64,000 nt of DNA from DASTFP01 sp963816855. Its GTDB lineage: Bacteria; Verrucomicrobiota; Verrucomicrobiia; Chthoniobacterales; Terrimicrobiaceae. The position numbers and the translations under genes are program-made. The DNA lies in NCBI GenBank assembly GCA_963816855.1, contig CAWFMA010000023.1, positions 62,001 to 126,000 of the forward strand, read 5' to 3'. Each line of letters opens with the position of its first letter. Positions within the stretch are counted from its first letter, which is position 1. Below are positions 60,421 to 64,000 of the stretch, one piece after another. The notes beneath the pieces are model-generated. The model made no database searches. It was not told the origin of the DNA and saw only the letters and a program-made list of their open reading frames with translations.

Positions 60421-61341
60421 TCAGTTCTGCTCTGCCAGCCAGCGCTCGGCGTCCATCGCCGCCGCGCAGCCTTCCCCGGCCGCGGTAACCGCCTGGCGAT
60501 ACACGTGGTCCGCGACGTCACCAGCGGCGAAGACACCCGGGAGATTCGTGTGGGTGCCGTTCCGCTGAATCAGATAGCCGTTCTCGTCCATTTCGAGTTT
60601 ACTTCGGAATGGCGTGGTATTCGGAACGTGTCCGATGGCGACAAAAACGCATTTGACGTCGAGTTCGCTTTCCAGGCCCGAGACGGTGTTCTTCAACTTG
60701 ACCGCTCGGACCTCACCGGAGGGATCGCTCAGATATTCGGTGATCACGGTGTCCCAGATGGGCTCGATCTTCGGGTTCGCCAGCATGCGGTCGGCCATGA
60801 TTTTGGATGCGCGGAGCGCCTTGCGGCGGTGAATGAGGTATACTTTCGAGGCGAAACGGGTAAGAAAGATCGCCTCTTCACAAGCCGAATCGCCGCCGCC
60901 CACAACGCAGACGGGAACGTTGCGGTAAAAAGCGCCGTCGCAGGTCGCGCAGGAAGTCAGCCCGTGACCAATAAGCTCTTTTTCGCGGTTGATTCCCAAA
61001 TACCGCGGCGCCGCGCCGCTGGCGACAATCAGCGACTTCGTTTCCCGCCATTGGCCGTCCACCTGCAACCGGCTATGCGTGCCGGCGTGTTCAAAGTCTT
61101 CGACCGTGCCGTATTCGAAGCGCGCGCCGAATTTCTCAGCTTGCTCGTGCATGCGCAGGATGAGTTCGGGCCCGTCAACCCCATCTGGAAAGCCGGGATA
61201 GTTTTCCACGGCGGTGGTCGTGGTAAGCTGGCCGCCCGGTTGGCGCCCTTCGAGCACGAGCGGCGAAAGGTTGGCCCGCGCGGCATAGATCGCGGCGGTC
61301 AGTCCAGCACATCCGGTGCCGACGATAATCACATTCTCCAT
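60421..61341 (-). CDS. trxB: Thioredoxin-disulfide reductase
   Basis: 306 residues with the FAD-binding IIVGTGCAGLTAAIYAARA (5-23), the redox-active CATC (131-134), the NADPH-binding VVGGGDSACEEA and the C-terminal GVFAAGDVADHVYRQAVTAAGEG. It passes electrons from NADPH to thioredoxin in the cytoplasm. ATG 61341 is chosen; a TTG 12 bp upstream is also in frame. Note GTGCAG in place of the usual GSGPAG in the first glycine motif. It lies 44 bp upstream of the GT4 gene. Confidence 0.96.
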   Translation of the reverse strand: MENVIIVGTGCAGLTAAIYAARANLSPLVLEGRQPGGQLTTTTAVENYPGFPDGVDGPELILRMHEQAEKFGARFEYGTVEDFEHAGTHSRLQVDGQWRETKSLIVASGAAPRYLGINREKELIGHGLTSCATCDGAFYRNVPVCVVGGGDSACEEAIFLTRFASKVYLIHRRKALRASKIMADRMLANPKIEPIWDTVITEYLSDPSGEVRAVKLKNTVSGLESELDVKCVFVAIGHVPNTTPFRSKLEMDENGYLIQRNGTHTNLPGVFAAGDVADHVYRQAVTAAGEGCAAAMDAERWLAEQN

Positions 61342-61481
61342 ATCGCGAGGCAATAAACACCAACCGCGGCAAATGCCGAAGGAAATTTCCGAACCGACGA
61401 CAGCAAAGGGAGGAGCAGAATTTCACCGGGGATCGCGCCTTTGAAGCGCAACTTGGGGAGCAATTTGCTGAACTCGCGCGC

Positions 61482-63176
61482 TCACGGCGTGTTCTTCAGC
61501 AATATTTGGGTGCCAGATCGGGCAACAGGGGTCAGTGATCGGCCGAGCTGCTCCTCCCACTCGGACAGTTTGCTTTCTTCCGTGATAAACGCCGCCGGCG
61601 CCGCGGAATTCCAAAATGCGATAAACTCGGCTCCGCTCAGGAACCGATCCCGGCCGATCCCGAATTTTCGCACAATGAATTCCTTGTTCGGGTCTTGATT
61701 CAGGAGAATGACGCGGGAATCGCTGTAGAAAAGCAGGCTGCTTCCGGTATCTATCCCCCCGTCGTAGACGACGGAGGCATCCTTGTGGATATCTCCGGCA
61801 ACCCGCGCCAGCGAAAAATATGGCGAGACCAGAGAGGTCCCGCTCACCGCGCCCAAGTCGAGGCAAACGGCTGCGGCGGCCATGGCCGCAAACTTTGCCT
61901 TCGAGCTTGCGCAAAACGATCCGGACAACGCGAAGACCAGGCCTCCTCCCATCGCCATCAAGGCTGTCTCCCGCAGGGTCAGCCAGACGCCGCGATCGAG
62001 GTTGGTGACCGTCGTCCAGGCCGTGGCGCGATCCGCAAGCGCCGCCGTAGTCGAGGAAATATCAGGGCCAAGGTGGAACCAGGCCAGGCCCACGGCAAGC
62101 AACACGCTGAGCATGATGATTGATCCTTGAACCCAGGCGCGCTCCAGCGCCCAAGCCATGGTCAAGGCGAAAGCGGGCCACATCGACATGGCGTAGTAGT
62201 CCTGCCTTTGCCCGGTCGCCAGGACCGATCCCAAAATGATCGCGATCCACGACAGCACCGCCAACTCGCTGAAACACAGACCGTTCCGCAATTGCCGAAG
62301 GAAACGATAGGAAATCCGGGGCCCCGCCGCGATGATTCCCAGCGACCACGGGAAGAGCCAAACAAGTTGCATGGACAGAAACTGCCACCGCGGCACGTCG
62401 GTATAGGTCGTTGCCGGGGTGCTGGCGCCCACCAGATGGCCCAGCTGTTCGACGACCACGAAATTGTGAATGTAGCCTGGGAAACGGTATTCCAGGTAGA
62501 GATACCACGGAAGATTCACCATTCCGAAGAGCGCCACGCCCTGCCATGAAATCAGCTTTCGAAGGCCTTGCCGCGCCGGTTCGCAGAAAATCGCCGATAC
62601 TCCGACGATCGCGAGCGGATACAACAGTCCATGCCAACCCTTGGTGAAACTGGCAAGCGACGAAAAGAGCCAGAACCCTAAAAACCATCTGCGGCGGGAG
62701 GAAGAATGGTCGATTCCGCGCATTGCGCAATAGAGAGCTGTGGCGAGGAACGCGGAAAACATCGGCTCAGGCATGATGATGCGCCCCAGCGTAAAAGTGC
62801 CTATGGAGGTCAGTAAGATGGTGCCGGCAAGAAACCCCCGCCATCTCCCTCCCATGTGAGAACCGATAAGAAAGGTTACTCCGACCCACGCTGTCACGGC
62901 CAACGCATTGGGCAACCGGGCGGCAAATTCATTCACGCCGAAGATCTTCATCGAAAGGGCAAGCGTCCAGTAGAGCATCGGCGGTTTGACAAGCCTGGGA
63001 ATCCCGTCGTTTTCCGGAATCAACCAGGAACCGCTTTGCGCCATTGCTTTAGCGGCGCCTCCGTATTGGCCGTCGGTCTCGTTGTAAAGATCGCCCCAAC
63101 CGGCTGTCGAAAGGGCGAGGACTGCGGCGGTCGCGATCAGGAGCGCCCCGAGCCGCTGCGGCACCCGGTCGCTCAC
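61482..63176 (-). CDS. Membrane glycosyltransferase, GT39/ArnT-like
   Basis: About 564 residues with the PMT/ArnT signature: WGDLYNETDGQYGGAAKAM (Asp/Glu pair), PRLVKPPMLYWTLALSMKIFG, and ARLPNALAVTAW, then about ten membrane helices. A ~110-residue soluble C-terminal part follows. It transfers a sugar from a polyprenyl-phosphate donor to a lipid or protein on the outer face of the inner membrane. The start GTG 63176 overlaps the thioesterase stop as GTGA (4 bp), giving coupled translation; the frame upstream to 63317 is inside the thioesterase gene. Confidence 0.87.
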   Translation of the reverse strand: MSDRVPQRLGALLIATAAVLALSTAGWGDLYNETDGQYGGAAKAMAQSGSWLIPENDGIPRLVKPPMLYWTLALSMKIFGVNEFAARLPNALAVTAWVGVTFLIGSHMGGRWRGFLAGTILLTSIGTFTLGRIIMPEPMFSAFLATALYCAMRGIDHSSSRRRWFLGFWLFSSLASFTKGWHGLLYPLAIVGVSAIFCEPARQGLRKLISWQGVALFGMVNLPWYLYLEYRFPGYIHNFVVVEQLGHLVGASTPATTYTDVPRWQFLSMQLVWLFPWSLGIIAAGPRISYRFLRQLRNGLCFSELAVLSWIAIILGSVLATGQRQDYYAMSMWPAFALTMAWALERAWVQGSIIMLSVLLAVGLAWFHLGPDISSTTAALADRATAWTTVTNLDRGVWLTLRETALMAMGGGLVFALSGSFCASSKAKFAAMAAAAVCLDLGAVSGTSLVSPYFSLARVAGDIHKDASVVYDGGIDTGSSLLFYSDSRVILLNQDPNKEFIVRKFGIGRDRFLSGAEFIAFWNSAAPAAFITEESKLSEWEEQLGRSLTPVARSGTQILLKNTP

Positions 63177-63628
63177 GAGGCGAGACTGAAGGAATTGGGA
63201 AATCCAGACGGCAAGCGCACCGGCCGGCCTTCCGGCATTCGTATCAGGGCCAGTGCCTGTCGACAGCTCACCAGCAGGCAAGAATCGGTTGGTCGCAGGA
63301 CTTGGAGATCGATCCAAAAGCGAGCCCCGGAGAATTTCGCGACTTGCGCGCTCACCACGAGGATGTCGCCCAGGAGGGCAGGCTTCCTGTAGTCGATCTC
63401 GGTGCGCACGACCACCGGATGGATATTTGTTTTCGCGATCTCTTGAAAGCTCATGCCGAGTCGGAGCGCCAGAAGCGTCCGGGCGGACTCGATGAAGCGC
63501 AGGTAGGCGATGTTATGCACGACCCCGGAGGCGTCAGTATCGAAATACATGACCCGGAATTCCGCCGAAAGCCGCGAAGGGTCTCCGCTTTCCATGCCCC
63601 GGATAATGCGTTCACGCGTTTCCGCCAC
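63173..63628 (-). CDS. Acyl-CoA thioesterase (YbgC/FadM-type hotdog fold)
   Basis: 151 residues with the family signature YFDTDASGVVHNIAYLRFIESAR (catalytic Asp near residue 31), RTEIDYRKPALLGDILVVSAQV and LDLQVLRP-like strands ending in a short tail. The fold hydrolyses acyl-CoA thioesters; YbgC acts on short acyl-CoA and is often near Tol-Pal, which is not seen here. It overlaps the GT39 gene by 4 bp and follows the partial TPR-like gene by 8 bp. Confidence 0.86.
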   Translation of the reverse strand: MAETRERIIRGMESGDPSRLSAEFRVMYFDTDASGVVHNIAYLRFIESARTLLALRLGMSFQEIAKTNIHPVVVRTEIDYRKPALLGDILVVSAQVAKFSGARFWIDLQVLRPTDSCLLVSCRQALALIRMPEGRPVRLPSGFPNSFSLAS

Positions 63629-63636
63629 AAGCCGAA

Positions 63637-64000
63637 TTATTGCATCTTCGGAGTCGCGGCCAAAATGTCCTCCTTGAGGAGACCGATTTGCTGGGCGACA
63701 TCCCGGTCAGGCATCAGCGAAAAAGCTGCCTCGAGCTTTTCAAGCGCCTCGGATTTCTTGCCGGAATCGGCCAGCAGTTTTCCTTCGTCGCGCAGCCGGG
63801 TAAACTGCTCGATTTTTCCAACCGCCTGGCGGCGAAGCCCGGAAACGACGCGCATTGTTTCCGGGCCAAAGAGCTCAGGACGGCTGTTCAGCTCATCCAA
63901 AACGTCCTTCGCTTCAATGTAGCGCTTTTCTTCGAAGAGGGCCTTGAGCTTCCCGAAGCCGGTCCCAAGGACGCACACCGTCGCACTTTTCCGGAGAGCA
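63637..64000 (-). CDS. TPR-like hypothetical protein, 5' end cut off by window edge
   Basis: The frame is open to the edge of the window, so the N-terminus is missing; a GTG at 63978 is probably internal. The visible ~120 residues are helical with TPR-like pairs (KLKALFEEKRYIEAKDVLDELN, LRDEGKLLADSGKKSEALEKLEAAFSLMP, VAQQIGLLKEDILAATPKMQ). It is the upstream member of the thioesterase/GT39 group on the minus strand. Function cannot be assigned. Confidence 0.6.
   Translation of the reverse strand, partial: ALRKSATVCVLGTGFGKLKALFEEKRYIEAKDVLDELNSRPELFGPETMRVVSGLRRQAVGKIEQFTRLRDEGKLLADSGKKSEALEKLEAAFSLMPDRDVAQQIGLLKEDILAATPKMQ

Overview
The window is about 64 kb of GC-rich chromosomal DNA (roughly 60% G+C by eye) that reads as a bacterial housekeeping region with a few accessory genes. 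The organism is probably a member of the Verrucomicrobiota, of the soil Chthoniobacterales type. This is an inference from the overall protein style (a giant secreted TPR protein, a PAS/cyclase-like/Ser-Thr kinase/leucine-rich-repeat receptor, an archaeal/eukaryal-type prolyl-tRNA synthetase, a REP-associated transposase with GTGGGGTCAG-type ends, and many short secreted hypotheticals). No rRNA, tRNA or CRISPR array was recognised, so the placement is not proven.

Layout. 1-2.5 kb: tail of a Na+/H+ antiporter and a cytoplasmic GH13 enzyme. 2.5-10.3 kb is the accessory part: a membrane-anchored TIR protein with a DUF4062-like N-terminus, an orphan flavin-dependent halogenase between two gene-free stretches, a REP-associated tyrosine transposase with imperfect terminal inverted repeats, and an SDR/SnoaL pair. 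10.3-21 kb is a long minus-strand series: DUF4126 membrane protein, double-vWA protein, nucleotide-sugar epimerase, M20 peptidase, proS, ackA and pta (pta is frameshifted). 21-30.6 kb holds single genes: outer-membrane beta-barrel, orphan PotA-like ATPase, CYTH protein, lipoprotein, GH63-type hydrolase, rmuC, fatty-acid desaturase and M29 aminopeptidase.

30.7-43 kb: rarA, a frameshifted uspA, then minus-strand genes including tyrS, a 2003-residue TPR protein, and a cluster of small secreted/ACT/DUF4412 proteins. 43-51 kb: hrpB, a HAD phosphatase, a decayed secreted gene with two frameshifts, a VOC protein, zwf with its OpcA-like assembly partner, and a minimal metallopeptidase. 51-64 kb: an MsbA-like ABC exporter divergent from the large receptor kinase, purB, and a minus-strand run of GNAT, GT4 glycosyltransferase, trxB, a GT39/ArnT-like membrane glycosyltransferase, a thioesterase and a TPR-like protein cut by the window edge.

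The genes share a central-metabolism theme: acetate activation (ackA-pta), the pentose-phosphate entry step (zwf-opcA), purine synthesis (purB), two aminoacyl-tRNA synthetases, thiol redox (trxB) and lipid unsaturation. Four apparent indels in three genes (pta, uspA and the DUF1579-like gene) mean that either the sequence carries residual indel errors or several genes here are decaying. The best candidates for new biology are the TIR protein, the halogenase whose tryptophan-binding segment is missing, and the kinase with a degenerate cyclase domain.
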